From CAZTQN01 sp964615765 (lineage in GTDB: Bacteria; Planctomycetota; Phycisphaerae; Phycisphaerales; UBA1924): DNA of 64,000 bases. Where the stretch lies: positions 22,049-86,048 of the forward strand of contig CAZTQN010000015.1 of NCBI GenBank assembly GCA_964615765.1. The letters are read 5' to 3'. The notes beneath the pieces were generated by a model. It was not told where the DNA came from, made no database searches, and was given only the letters and a program-made list of their open reading frames with translations. A program made the position numbers and the translations under genes. Positions 41,277 through 50,643 of this stretch are shown here, piece after piece. Every line of letters begins with the position of its first letter. Position 1 is the stretch's first letter.

Positions 41277-44200
41277 TTACTCGTCGTCGTCCGCCGGGAC
41301 ACCCGCGACGGGGTTGGGCGGCGGCGGCGGAGTGTGGCGCTGCAGGCGGACTTCGCTGGAAGCGGGGCGGCGCGCCGCGGCGGGCGCGCCGGGCGCGCGG
41401 TCGTCGCCGAGGATCGACGCGAACAGGCGCTGGAAGCCGCTGAGCGAGCGGCTGGCGACGGCGGGCTGGTCGAGCGTGCCGGTGATGGTCGTGGTCACGA
41501 TCTCGTTGCGCACGGTCTCCCACAACCAGCTCACGAGCGGGACGCGGTTGATGGCGCGGGAGTTGAAGGAGAAATCGAGCTCGGCGTCGGGGAGCGTCAT
41601 CTGCCCCGAGCCGTGCAGCGCGATGGTGTCGCCGGAGGCGACGGCCCGCTCGAACACGACGCGGTCGGCGTCGATGAAGAACTCGGCCTCGGCGTGGCGG
41701 AGCTGATCGTCGGACGGGATGACGAGGTTGGAGAGCTGCATCAGCGGGTAGAGCACGGGGAGGCGGAGGACGTTGCCCTCGCTGATGCGGACGGCGCCGG
41801 AGCCGACACGCGAGGCCGGGTCGCCCAGCATGCCGGCGACGCCGAGGCGCGCGTCGAGGCGCCCGCGCGAGAGATCGGGATTGGCGAGCAGGTCCTGGCG
41901 TGGGCCGACGAAGGGCGTGGGGCTGGCGGCGACGGTGAGATCGTCGAGGAGCGAGGCGAAGGCGAGGTCGGACGCGAGGACTTCGAAGCGGTAGATGCGC
42001 GGGGAGTCCGAGATGGTCGCGGGGGAGGCGGCGTCGCGCGGGGCGAGGGAGCCGGTGGCGAGGAGTCGCCCGCCGTGACACGTGGCGGAGGCGTTCGAGA
42101 CGATGACGGCGCCGGAAGTATCGTCGGCGATGGCGTCGACGTAGAGGTCAGTGAGGGCAACGCCGCGGACCCAGAGGCGGTGGGCGTCGAGCTCGATGCG
42201 GGCGGACTCGCGCCCGGCGGCGTCGATGAAGGCGTGGATCGCGATGGAGCCGGAGGCGTTGTCGATCGGCAGGCCCGGGTTGAGCTGGGCGCGGGCGAAG
42301 TCGATGGTGCCGTCGAAGCGCGGCGAGCCGTCGGGTGCGGAGAGGAGGCGGGCGTCGACCACGTCGACGGGGCCTTCGATGACCAGTTCGATGTTGTCGA
42401 GCATGCGCCGGGCGGACTGCGGGATCAGCGCGCGAAGATCGTCGTTGAAGCGCTCCGCGGAGAGCGAGACGGACAGATCGAGCGCGAGGGTGGGGGGCGG
42501 GGGCGACTGGGGCGCTTGCACTGCTTGGGCGTCGCCGGGTGGAACGGCGACGGTGAACGTGCCGTCGACGCGGGCGCCCCACTCGGGGGCACGGAGTTGG
42601 AGATCGACGACGCGTCCGGTGATGCGAGCGTCGGGGATGGCGGAGGAGGGCGCGTCGACTTCGATCTGGCCGTTGACGTCGGGGAAGCGGATGCGGTGGT
42701 CGCCGCGGGCGAAGGCGAGGTCTTTGGGCGACACGATCGCGGAGATGGTGGGCTCGCTGCCCGGGGGGAGGGTGAGGTCCGAAAGGCGGAGCAGCGCGTC
42801 GAAGCGGCCGAAGGGGGCAAGGTCGGTGAAGCGGTCGGCGGCGGATGGGCCGGCGAGGGCGCGGAGGGCGGGCGGAATGACGGGGGCTTCGAAGGCGCAC
42901 CCGTCGATCGCGACGCTGATCTGCGCGGGCGTGATGATGCGCTGTGTCGGGAGATCGACGGTGATCGAGCCGCTGGCGGACAGGCGGCCGACGGACTGTT
43001 GATCGAACGCGATGTCGGCGGCGAAGGAGTCGGCGGTGAGTTGCAGGGGCCCGTCGGGCGGGACGTGGGCGGTGACGGCGCCGTCGTCGGCGTCGATGGC
43101 GAGGCGGCCGTCGAGCGCGGCGAGTTCCGCGCCGTGCACGCGCGTGAGCGCGACGCGGATGTCGGGCATCTGGTCGACGCTGGCGTCGGACGGACGCTGC
43201 GCGACGGCTTCGAGGTCGACCGTGCCCGTCGGGCGCCGCTGGCGGCGGAGGTCGGTGATCCACTCGGCGGCGGCCGGCGAGAGCACGGCGAGCACTTCTT
43301 CGATCGGGTCGGCCAGGCTCAGGCCGAGCACGCCCAGTCGGGCTTCGAGCAGACCCTGGTCGGGCGCGCCGGGAAGGGCAGCGTTGAGGTTGAGGGCGAA
43401 GACGCCGGCGTCGGCATTGCCGGCGGGAAGGAAGGGGCCGATGGCGTCGGTCGGGGGTGTGGGGCCGGCGTCGCCGCCGGTGCGGACGAGGCGGGCCTGC
43501 AGGTTGTTGACGCGGACGCGCTGCGACGAGAGGCGGACCTGGCCCGTGAAGTCCGCGAGCGCGAGGGGGCCGATGGCCTGAACGTCGGCGGCGGAGCCGA
43601 CGACCGCGCGGAGATCGCTGAGATCGACGGAGACGACGTAGTCGAGCGGCGCGGGCGTGCCGTCGGGCTGAGGTTCGCCGGTGACCAGGGCGTGCCCGCT
43701 GACGGCGCCGGCGAGTTGCAGGCGGTCGAGCGCGCCGGTGAAGAGGGACGCGCCGTCGTCCGCCGCGGGGGCGTTGGCGGCGGCTGCGTTCGCGGGCGGC
43801 GGGTCGGCCTGGCGCGAGGGCCCGCCGCGGATGGCGGCGAGCATGAGTTCATCGACGGGAAGCTTGCTGGCGGTGAGTTCGACGCGGGGCTCGAAGACCT
43901 TGACGTCGTCGCGGAAGAATACGACCTTGGCCTCGGCGTCGACGGATCCGCCGCGGAGCCCGACGAAGCTGCCCCCGAGGAGTTCGGCGGTGATGTCGGT
44001 GATTCGGAAGCGGACGTTGCGCCCGATGACGGGGAGCGGGAAGGTGGGGTTGAGCAGTCCGATCTCGGAAAAGCGGGCGTCGATGGCGGTGGTCCAGTCG
44101 TCCTCGGGCCCGAGCTCGCGACGAACGCGGACGGCGACATCGGCGTCGCCGGCGAACGGGAGGGGCGGGGCGAAGAACGTGCCGTCGGCGCCGGGGCGGC

Positions 44201-45896
44201 CGGGCTCGCGGATGAGACCGGCGGCGAGCAGGCGGTCGTAGACGGTGCGGTCCGCGAGGCTGCGCAGAGCGGCGCGGCGGTCTTCGGACATCGCGGCCAG
44301 CAGGTGGTCATCGACGGGCAGGTCGGCGACGTTGACCTCGACATCGACGCGGGCCTCGGGCGTGAGCGGGGTGACGACGCCGCGGGCGGAGAGCTTGGCG
44401 CCCGTCGGCCCGCGCCCGCGGATGTCGGTGAAGATGAGGCGGGTGTCGTCGAAGGTGATCTGCCCGGAGATGTCGGTGAAGCGGTAGGGGAACTTGTGAA
44501 AGGCGGCGACGCCGTTGCGCATGCGGATACCGCCCGAGACGCTGAGCGGGCCGGGCTGGTCGTTGACGGGCGAGCCGCGGGAGATGGTGGCGGTGATGTT
44601 GAGGTCGCCGGTGGGGCCGGAGAAGATGGTGAGATATTCGCGGACGACGGCGGGGATGTAGGCGAGCAGCGCGGGGTCGTTGGTCAGGCGCAGCCCGGCG
44701 GCCTGGATGGAGCAGGTGAGCGGCGCGGCGGCGCTGAGCCCGGTGGTACGAAGGTCCACGGAAGAGAGGCCGGGCTGACCGTCGATGCGGCCTTCGACGC
44801 GGGCGCTGAGCCCTTCGCGCCCGATGCGGATCGAGCCGGAGACGCCGACGAGCGCCAGGTCGGTCGGCGTGGGGAGCGGCGCGGGGGGGAGTTGGTTGTC
44901 GGCGGGGGCGACGGGGCCCGGCTGGCTGGGGATGAGCGCGCTCATCGCGATGTCGCGGAAGGCGAGTTCGACGACGACGCCGGAAGCGCGGGAGGAGGTG
45001 AGGATGATGTGGCTGATGTCGCCGCGAAGATTGAGGCGGCTCCAGATCTCGCGATAGGCGGAGGGCACGGCGCTGGGCGGCCACTGGTCGAGGGCGAGGT
45101 CGTGCAGGCGGAGTGCGGCGGAGCCGTCGGCGAGGTCAATGTTGCCGGAGAGGACCATGCCGCGGCGGGCGCGCTGGGCGGGGGTGGATCCAGCGCCGCC
45201 GGGCGCACCGGTGAGCACGCCGGCGTCGGTCTCCGAGACGGCGATGAGGTACGCCGGGCGGGCCGTGCGCGTCGGCAGGAGCGAGCCGTTGACGCGGAGC
45301 ACGCGCAGCGGCGTGACGGCGCCGGCGGCGTCGTGCTCGGCGAACACGAGCGTGCCGGCGCTGATGGTGACTTCGGGCGGGAGCGCGGACACGCCGGTGT
45401 TGGCGGGCCCGCTGACGCCGATGGCGGCCAGGTTCAGCGACTGATCGACGGACGACTGGCTGAGCAGGATCGAGGGCTGATCGAGCCGAACGGCGAGGGG
45501 CGTGACGACGCCGGAGAAGACGTCGGACCAGTCGAGTTCGACGACGGCGGTGGTGGCGGTCAGGAGTTGACCGGCTTCGCCCGGCAGAGCGGTAGAAGTG
45601 ATGCGGAGGTTGGAGATGACCAGGCGGCCGTCGAGATCGATGATGGCGCGGTCGAACTCGGCGCGGGCGCTGACGAGCGCGGCGAGGTTGCTGCGGAGGA
45701 CCATGCCGACCAGCGGGGAGCGGCTGGCGATGAGTGCGCCGGCGGCGAGGACGATCGCCGTGCCGACCGTCCAACGGACGACGCGGCGTGTGCGTCGCCA
45801 CAGGCGCTGCCGCCTTCGGCGGAGGCGATCGAGCAGCCCCGGGTGCAGCGCCTCGGGGGACGTATCGGGCGGAAGCTCGGGCGCGGGATCGGGCAT
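41277..45896 (-). CDS. Very large AsmA/DUF3971-like envelope protein
   Basis: The product is 1539 residues. After a basic cytoplasmic start (LLDRLRRRRQRLWRRTRR) comes one membrane helix (WTVGTAIVLAAGALIASR), then repeated beta-strand text across the whole chain, as in AsmA/TamB-type lipid-bridge proteins. The C-terminal AsmA-like region is clear: LGVAGMLGDPASRVGSGAVR, ISEGNVLRLPVLYPLMQLSN, and SFNSRAINRVPLVSWLWETV. Family members are thought to move phospholipids between the membranes. Its gene stands alone; 98 bases before the LOG gene and 128 bases after the next gene's end no clear terminator with a T-tract is seen. Confidence 0.8.
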   Translation of the reverse strand: MPDPAPELPPDTSPEALHPGLLDRLRRRRQRLWRRTRRVVRWTVGTAIVLAAGALIASRSPLVGMVLRSNLAALVSARAEFDRAIIDLDGRLVISNLRITSTALPGEAGQLLTATTAVVELDWSDVFSGVVTPLAVRLDQPSILLSQSSVDQSLNLAAIGVSGPANTGVSALPPEVTISAGTLVFAEHDAAGAVTPLRVLRVNGSLLPTRTARPAYLIAVSETDAGVLTGAPGGAGSTPAQRARRGMVLSGNIDLADGSAALRLHDLALDQWPPSAVPSAYREIWSRLNLRGDISHIILTSSRASGVVVELAFRDIAMSALIPSQPGPVAPADNQLPPAPLPTPTDLALVGVSGSIRIGREGLSARVEGRIDGQPGLSSVDLRTTGLSAAAPLTCSIQAAGLRLTNDPALLAYIPAVVREYLTIFSGPTGDLNITATISRGSPVNDQPGPLSVSGGIRMRNGVAAFHKFPYRFTDISGQITFDDTRLIFTDIRGRGPTGAKLSARGVVTPLTPEARVDVEVNVADLPVDDHLLAAMSEDRRAALRSLADRTVYDRLLAAGLIREPGRPGADGTFFAPPLPFAGDADVAVRVRRELGPEDDWTTAIDARFSEIGLLNPTFPLPVIGRNVRFRITDITAELLGGSFVGLRGGSVDAEAKVVFFRDDVKVFEPRVELTASKLPVDELMLAAIRGGPSRQADPPPANAAAANAPAADDGASLFTGALDRLQLAGAVSGHALVTGEPQPDGTPAPLDYVVSVDLSDLRAVVGSAADVQAIGPLALADFTGQVRLSSQRVRVNNLQARLVRTGGDAGPTPPTDAIGPFLPAGNADAGVFALNLNAALPGAPDQGLLEARLGVLGLSLADPIEEVLAVLSPAAAEWITDLRRQRRPTGTVDLEAVAQRPSDASVDQMPDIRVALTRVHGAELAALDGRLAIDADDGAVTAHVPPDGPLQLTADSFAADIAFDQQSVGRLSASGSITVDLPTQRIITPAQISVAIDGCAFEAPVIPPALRALAGPSAADRFTDLAPFGRFDALLRLSDLTLPPGSEPTISAIVSPKDLAFARGDHRIRFPDVNGQIEVDAPSSAIPDARITGRVVDLQLRAPEWGARVDGTFTVAVPPGDAQAVQAPQSPPPPTLALDLSVSLSAERFNDDLRALIPQSARRMLDNIELVIEGPVDVVDARLLSAPDGSPRFDGTIDFARAQLNPGLPIDNASGSIAIHAFIDAAGRESARIELDAHRLWVRGVALTDLYVDAIADDTSGAVIVSNASATCHGGRLLATGSLAPRDAASPATISDSPRIYRFEVLASDLAFASLLDDLTVAASPTPFVGPRQDLLANPDLSRGRLDARLGVAGMLGDPASRVGSGAVRISEGNVLRLPVLYPLMQLSNLVIPSDDQLRHAEAEFFIDADRVVFERAVASGDTIALHGSGQMTLPDAELDFSFNSRAINRVPLVSWLWETVRNEIVTTTITGTLDQPAVASRSLSGFQRLFASILGDDRAPGAPAAARRPASSEVRLQRHTPPPPPNPVAGVPADDDE

Positions 45897-45970
45897 GCGG
45901 ACGCTGCGGATCGTATCGGCGCAGCGAGGCGGCGCGAACGAGCCGGGCGTCGAATTCCTACGCGGCGGGC

Positions 45971-46000
45971 GCGGCCCCGCGCGGGTGAGCGCGGGGCCGC
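45971..46000 (-). other. Perfect 12-bp hairpin downstream of the 46025 gene
   Basis: GCGGCCCCGCGC (45971-45982) pairs with GCGCGGGGCCGC (45989-46000) around a GGGTGA loop. There is no T-run, so it may stop transcription weakly or protect the 3' end. Confidence 0.6.
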
Positions 46001-46024
46001 GGGCCGATCCGCGGTGCGTGCCGA

Positions 46025-46600
46025 TCAGTCATCGCACGAGGACTTGCCCTCGTCGTCCGACTCATCGTCGGAGCTGGCTTCGAGCAGGGCGGCGATGGTG
46101 CGGTCGGCCTCGCGGGCGGCCTTGTCGCCGTGGCGCTCGGCGCGGGCGTCGCTGGAGGCGGCGCCGCGCTCGACGCGCTTCACCAGCGACGAACTGGCTT
46201 GACGCTTCTTGAGCGTTTCGATGGTGGACTCGGCGGTCTTGGCGATCTGGGCCTGGGCCGCGGCGACCAGTTCGTCGACGCGGGCGAGCATCGCGTCGGC
46301 CAGGGCGAGGATTTCCTCATCCGAGAGCTGGTCGGCGGTGGCCCAGACGGGGTCGGCGGCGAGCTCGTCGAGCAGGTCGCCGGCGTCGAGCTTGACGGAT
46401 TCGGCCGCGGTCTTCATGCGGGCGACGGCGCGATCGACCTGACGCTTGAGCAGCGTGTTCAGGCGGGAGGACGCGGGCTTGAGTTCGCCGGTGGAGGCGC
46501 TGCTGCTGGCGGGCTTCTTGAGGTCGCCGGCCAGGGCGGGTGCGGCGAGCGCGCCGGAGAGGAGAAGAGCGGCGGAGACGGTGCCAACGCGGACGAGCAT
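46025..46600 (-). CDS. Small secreted Ala/Lys-rich helical protein
   Basis: The product is 191 residues. ATG 46600 gives a signal peptide MLVRVGTVSAALLLSGALAA with GGGAG 8 bases upstream; the in-frame ATG 46615 is a weaker choice. The mature chain is helical and charged (LKRQVDRAVARMKTAAES, LADAMLARVDELVAAAQAQ) and ends in an acidic tail (SSDDESDDEGKSSCDD) with a lone Cys. I do not recognise a family. Composition and placement resemble the genes at 46848 and 49403, which also encode exported helical proteins with Arg-Ile/Ala repeats. Confidence 0.65.
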   Translation of the reverse strand: MLVRVGTVSAALLLSGALAAPALAGDLKKPASSSASTGELKPASSRLNTLLKRQVDRAVARMKTAAESVKLDAGDLLDELAADPVWATADQLSDEEILALADAMLARVDELVAAAQAQIAKTAESTIETLKKRQASSSLVKRVERGAASSDARAERHGDKAAREADRTIAALLEASSDDESDDEGKSSCDD

Positions 46601-46769
46601 GAACGGGGCTCCCATGAGACCGGGGGAGAGAGCGCCCGGCGGGACGACCCGCATCGGGCGATGCCGCACGCCGGCACGTGCGACCTGCCTCCGTCACGAA
46701 CGGTGTGAAGATGGCAAAGTCGCGGGATGGGGGCAAGGGATGCGGTGCGGAAAGGGGTACTCGGACCAG

Positions 46770-46812
46770 AAAACAAACGGCCCCGGGCGCACGTGCGGCG
46801 CACGCCCGGGGC
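46770..46812 (-). terminator. Rho-independent terminator of the Asn/Ser-rich protein gene
   Basis: On the minus strand GCCCCGGGCG (46803-46812) pairs with CGCCCGGGGC (46780-46789), and the complement of AAACAAAC gives GTTTGTTT after the stem. It lies 36 bases after the stop of the gene at 46848. Confidence 0.75.
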
Positions 46813-46847
46813 AAGTCCAGCGGGATGGGAGGTACACCCCTTCGGGC

Positions 46848-47618
46848 TTAGTCGTTGTCGTTATCGCTCGAGTCGTTGGAGCTGTTGTTCGAGCTGTTGT
46901 TGCTCGAGTTGTTGGACGAGTTGTTCGAGCTGTTGTTGCTCGTGTTGTTGGACGAGTTGTTCGAGCTGTTGTTGCTCGAGTTGTTCGAGGAGTTGTTCGA
47001 GCTGTTATTGCTCGTGTTGTTCGAGGTGTTGTTCGAGGTGTTGTTTGAGGTGTTGTTGGACGTGTTGTTCGAGCTGTTGTTGCTCGTGTTGTTGGAGGTG
47101 TTGTTGGACGTGTTCTCGTTGAGAGCTCGGTCGGCGGCGCGGGCGATTGACGTGCGGGCGCGGTCCCGGCTCTGGTTGATCTGACGCAGGGCGTTGTCGG
47201 CGGCCAGGTTGATGCGGTCGATCTGGTTCTGCGTCAGGTTCGGGCGAGCGAGCGCGGCGTCGCGGGCGGCGGTGACGCGCTGCGTGCCGGTGCTCGCGGC
47301 GGTATCGACGCGGGCCAGGGCGCGGCTTTCGGCCTGTTCAACGCGGCCGCGGGGGATGGTGCGGTCGTCATCGTCGTCGCGATCGACGGCGTTGATGAAG
47401 TTGACGCGGATGGCGTTGAGCCGCGCGGTGGTGCGCTGGCTCTCGGCGCGGATCTGCTGCACGCTGCGCTCGACCGAAACCCGTACACTGCCCCGGAGAA
47501 CAGGGTTGGAGCCGCGGTCGTCGTCGGCGTGGGCGGCGGCGGGCAGGCCGCCGGCCAGCACGAGGGCGATCGCCAGGGGGCGGACGAGACGGGACAGCGA
47601 ATCACGTGAACGCATCAT
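46848..47618 (-). CDS. Secreted helical protein with long Asn/Ser/Thr repeat tail
   Basis: The product is 256 residues. ATG 47618 has GGAG 7 bases upstream and gives a signal peptide (MMRSRDSLSRLVRPLAIALV... AAAHADDD). The middle (about 40-165) is Arg/Ala/Asn-rich helix (VSVERSVQQIRAESQRTTAR, ALARPNLTQNQIDRINLAAD), and the last 85 residues are nearly only Asn, Ser and Thr as NNSS/NNTS units ending SSDNDND. The repeats are full of N-x-S/T sequons. Function unknown; an extended spacer or adhesive segment is plausible. Divergent from radA. Confidence 0.75.
   Translation of the reverse strand: MMRSRDSLSRLVRPLAIALVLAGGLPAAAHADDDRGSNPVLRGSVRVSVERSVQQIRAESQRTTARLNAIRVNFINAVDRDDDDDRTIPRGRVEQAESRALARVDTAASTGTQRVTAARDAALARPNLTQNQIDRINLAADNALRQINQSRDRARTSIARAADRALNENTSNNTSNNTSNNSSNNTSNNTSNNTSNNTSNNTSNNSSNNSSNNSSNNSSNNSSNNTSNNSSNNSSNNSSNNSSNNSSNDSSDNDND
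46862..47111 (-). repeat. 12-bp tandem repeat coding (NNSS/NNTS)n
   Basis: About twenty 12-base units of form GTTGTTCGAGCT and close variants (plus-strand reading) encode Asn-Asn-Ser-Ser or Asn-Asn-Thr-Ser. Synonymous codons vary (AAC, TCG, AGC, ACG), showing selection on protein text or old expansion. Confidence 0.9.
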
Positions 47619-47811
47619 CTTTGAACTCCTTTGCGCTGCGGTGCGGGGCCGACCGGTCGCCCGGCCCGTTCCCGCAGTCGCCTCGGTCGGTGTCCCGACA
47701 GGAGGCGGTCCGTCAGCGAAAGATACACGCGGCGTGGCAAAAGCCGAGCCGCATCGGCGATTGGGACCTTCACACTGGGCGAAGGCTTCCCGCCCGGGGG
47801 CAGATTTCCGG

Positions 47812-49302
47812 ATGAGCAAATCGCGAATCGTGTTCACGTGTCGGTCCTGCGGCGGGGTCCAGTCGCGCTGGATGGGGAAATGCCCGGACTGCGGCGCGTG
47901 GGACGCGCTTGAGGAAGAACGCGTCGAAAAGTCCGCCGGGGCGGATCCGCAGCGCGGGTTGATCGAGGCTTGGCAGAGCGGCGCGGCGGCGACGGACGCG
48001 GAGGCGGGCGGGGCCGCGTCGCCGGGCGCGCGGCCCATCATGCAGGTCGCGCAGGGCGAGGGCGGGACCATCCCGGGCTCGGTGCGGCTGGTGACGCGCG
48101 TGGACGAGCTCGACCGCGTGCTGGGCGGCGGGCTGGTGCCGGGGTCGGTCGTGCTGGTGGGCGGCGATCCGGGCATCGGCAAGAGCACGCTGCTTCTACA
48201 AGCCGCCGGCGCGTGGGCGCGGGCGGGGGCACGCGGCGAATCGAGCGCGGCCAGCGCGGGCGCGGGCGGCGAGCGGGCCCATGTGCTGTATGTCTCGAGC
48301 GAAGAGTCCGCCGAGCAGGTGGCGATGCGGGCGTCGCGGCTGGGCGTGACGGAGGCGCCGGGGCTGTTCGTGTTGAGCGATACCAACCTCGCGCGGATTG
48401 TTGAGCAGACGCGGAAGCTGCTGCCGCGGGTGCTGGTGATCGACTCGGTGCAGATGATCTACAAGGCGGACCTGTCGGCGGCGCCGGGGTCGGTGGCGCA
48501 GCTGCGGCGGTGCGCGGCGGAGTTGGTGTATCTCGCGAAGGTGAGCGGGATCGCCGTCGTGCTGGTGGGGCATGTGACCAAGGACGGGCAACTGGCCGGG
48601 CCGCGATTGCTCGAGCACCTGGTCGACGCGGTGCTGTACTTCGAGGGCGATCGGTACCACGCGTACCGCGTGCTGCGGGCGGTGAAGAACCGGTTCGGCA
48701 CGACGCTCGAGATCGGCGTGTTCGAGATGACGGGCACGGGGCTCAAGCAGGTGCAGGGCGGGCTGAGCGCGGGGGCGCTTGAGGAGAGCGTCACCGGGAC
48801 GCGCAAGATCGGGGCGGCGGTGGTGCCGCTGATGACCGGGTCGCGGTGCCTGATGGTCGAGATCCAGGCGCTGACGGCGACGGGGTTCCTCGGCGCGGCG
48901 AAGCGGAAGAGTTCGGGGCTGGACACGGGCAGGCTCGCGATGATCGTCGCGGTGCTGGAGCAGCACGCCGAGCTGCGCCTGGCGGACCGGGACATCTTCG
49001 CGTCGAGCGTCGGCGGGATCCGCGCCGTTGAGCCGGCGGCGGACCTGGCGCTGCTGCTGGCGATCGCGGGCTCGCACTACAAGCGCGGGCTGGAGCCTGG
49101 CACGGCGGTCGTCGGCGAGATCGGCCTCGGGGGCGAGGTTCGCGCCGTGACACAGCTCGAGCAGCGCGTGAGCGAGGCGGCGCGGCTGGGGTTCCGGCGG
49201 GTCGTGCTCGCCGACGGGCGCGCGAGCGCCGACCTACGCGTCAAGGGCGTGGAACTGCTGCGGACGCGCACGGTGAGCGAGGCGATCGGTCTGATGGGCT
49301 GA
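47812..49302 (+). CDS. radA: DNA repair protein RadA
   Basis: The product is 496 residues. RadA is a RecA-like helicase that extends recombination branches. Visible: four-Cys finger CRSCGGVQSRWMGKCPDCG at the start, Walker A GGDPGIGKST (Lys about 124), YVSSEESAEQ, LVIDSVQMIY, the RadA-specific KNRFG (AVKNRFGTTLEIG), and a Lon-like C-terminal domain (KRGLEPGTAVVGEIGLGGEVR). A 25-residue Ala/Gly insert near 75-85 and another near residue 140 are not usual. ATG 47812 was chosen. It is convergent with the small secreted protein at 49403. Confidence 0.97.
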   Translation: MSKSRIVFTCRSCGGVQSRWMGKCPDCGAWDALEEERVEKSAGADPQRGLIEAWQSGAAATDAEAGGAASPGARPIMQVAQGEGGTIPGSVRLVTRVDELDRVLGGGLVPGSVVLVGGDPGIGKSTLLLQAAGAWARAGARGESSAASAGAGGERAHVLYVSSEESAEQVAMRASRLGVTEAPGLFVLSDTNLARIVEQTRKLLPRVLVIDSVQMIYKADLSAAPGSVAQLRRCAAELVYLAKVSGIAVVLVGHVTKDGQLAGPRLLEHLVDAVLYFEGDRYHAYRVLRAVKNRFGTTLEIGVFEMTGTGLKQVQGGLSAGALEESVTGTRKIGAAVVPLMTGSRCLMVEIQALTATGFLGAAKRKSSGLDTGRLAMIVAVLEQHAELRLADRDIFASSVGGIRAVEPAADLALLLAIAGSHYKRGLEPGTAVVGEIGLGGEVRAVTQLEQRVSEAARLGFRRVVLADGRASADLRVKGVELLRTRTVSEAIGLMG

Positions 49303-49402
49303 ACCGCGTGCGGATTGCGGGGCGCGCGGAAAGAGCGGCGCGGCGCACGCGCGCCGGCCGCCCTTGGAGAAGATGGACCTGCGAGCGCGGCTTGCACCGC
49401 GG

Positions 49403-49942
49403 TTACGGGTTGGGGGCCGGGTCGGAAGCGGTCGCTCGGGTCACGACCGCGTTCACGCGGGCGAGGCTGTTGTCCTTGACCTGATTCACTCGGGCGCCGG
49501 CGTTGGTCGCGGCCTGCTCGACCTGGGCCGCTGCGTCGGCGTCGCCGCCGGCGTCGGTGATGCGGGTCAGCCCTTCGGTCTTCAGCGCGTCGATCCGGGC
49601 GAGGGCGTTGGTGGCCCGTGTGGTGATGCGGGTAATGGCGTCGGCGCCGATCGCGGTGATCTGGTCATCGGTCGCGCCGGCGCGGGCCGCGCGAACGATC
49701 CGCTGAGCGGCCTTCAGCGCGATCTCGCGGATGTCGCGGGTGGCGAGTTCGGCGACGGCCTGGATGCGAACGGTGGTGCGACGGGCGATCTGTGCGGGGG
49801 TTGGTGCCGGCTGCCCGGCCCCGCCACCCGTGCCCCCGCCGCCCGGATCAGCGTGGACGCTGGCGGGCAGTCCGGCGAGGCCGGCGGTGAAGATGGTGGC
49901 GGCGGCGACGAACCCCTTGAGTCCCTGGATGCAACGAGGCAT
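49403..49942 (-). CDS. Small secreted Ala-rich helical protein
   Basis: The product is 179 residues. ATG 49942 has AAGGAG 5 bases upstream and gives a signal (GFVAAATIFTAGLAGLPASV). After a Gly/Pro linker (GGGGTGGGAGQPAPTPAQI) the chain is helix with repeated 'ITRI'-like text (ADAITRITTRATNALARIDAL, then EGLTRITDAGGD). The pattern of short Arg-Ile/Ala turns resembles the helix part of the Asn/Ser-rich protein at 46848 (TARLNAIRVNFI, LALRQINQ-like). No known family is recognised. Confidence 0.65.
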   Translation of the reverse strand: MPRCIQGLKGFVAAATIFTAGLAGLPASVHADPGGGGTGGGAGQPAPTPAQIARRTTVRIQAVAELATRDIREIALKAAQRIVRAARAGATDDQITAIGADAITRITTRATNALARIDALKTEGLTRITDAGGDADAAAQVEQAATNAGARVNQVKDNSLARVNAVVTRATASDPAPNP

Positions 49943-50042
49943 GACTACTCCTTGCGTGCCGAGCACGCAGCAGCCGTCTTCTCCACGGGATCAAGAACGC
50001 ACGTGCGGGCGGGGTATTGCACCGCCGCGCGGATGTTGATGG

Positions 50043-50570
50043 TTACCCGGCGCTCTCGGGGGCCACGAGCCAATCGGGCAGCGGCGCGGGGCGGCCGGTG
50101 CGATCGACGCAGGCCAGCAGCGATGAGCCTGTAACAAGGATCTCGCCGGGCGTGCGGACCTGCGCGATGTTGGCCGCGGGTGAGGCGGGCGAGGCGGACG
50201 TGGCGTGGTGGGCGGCGGCGGCGGGATCGGTCGCGCGGACGAGTTCGTACTCGTGCCGAATCTTGACGCGTGAGGGCGGGCCGACGACGCGCGTGCGGAT
50301 CTCGATCAGGTCGTCGTAGTACGCCGGACGCTTGTAGGAGACGTCGAGTTTGACGATGACCAGGAACACGCCGGCGGCTTCGAGCTGCGCGTAGGAGACG
50401 CCGGCGGAACGCAGCAGTTCGGTGCGGCCGATCTCGAGCCAGGGGATGTACGCGGCGTGATGGACCACGCCCATCGGGTCGCACTCGCAGTAGCGGGCGC
50501 GGAGCGTGCACACCCCGGCGGCGGGGATGGGCGAGGTGGGCTGGGGCGTTTGCACGGCGGATCGCGACAT
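50043..50570 (-). CDS. Acyl-CoA thioesterase of the 4-hydroxybenzoyl-CoA (hotdog) family
   Basis: The product is 175 residues. The family signature is RYCECDPMGVVHHAAYIPWLE, with the catalytic Asp, followed by GRTELLRSAGVSYAQLEAAG, LVIVKLDVSYKRPAYYDDLI and a final VRTPGEILVTGSSLLACVD. Such YbgC/FadM-like enzymes hydrolyse acyl-CoA thioesters in the cytoplasm; the chain length cannot be told. An Ala/His-rich insert (ATDPAAAAHHATSASPASPA) interrupts the last strands. It is divergent from the GNAT gene, starting 74 bases apart. Confidence 0.87.
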   Translation of the reverse strand: MSRSAVQTPQPTSPIPAAGVCTLRARYCECDPMGVVHHAAYIPWLEIGRTELLRSAGVSYAQLEAAGVFLVIVKLDVSYKRPAYYDDLIEIRTRVVGPPSRVKIRHEYELVRATDPAAAAHHATSASPASPAANIAQVRTPGEILVTGSSLLACVDRTGRPAPLPDWLVAPESAG

Positions 50571-50643
50571 CGGGTGACTGTAGAAGCCGGGCCCGGGCGG
50601 GCCGGAATCGCGCGGCGGGTGATCCGAATATCCTTGGATACCC

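Noticed and set aside
41179..42081. N-terminal extension of the LOG-family frame
   Set aside because: It is Arg-rich shadow text inside the AsmA-like gene; ATG 41178 starts a normal protein.
41256..46202. Plus-strand open frame of about 1650 residues
   Set aside because: It is antisense to the AsmA-like gene; the Gly/Asp/Glu/Val-rich text has no domain, and the minus-strand gene has a membrane helix and a recognisable C-terminal region.
46855..47184. Plus-strand open frame rich in Leu/Glu/Val (LLFELLLLELL)
   Set aside because: It is the complement of the Asn/Ser repeat of the minus-strand gene, which has a signal peptide and a good ribosome site; the plus-strand frame has neither.
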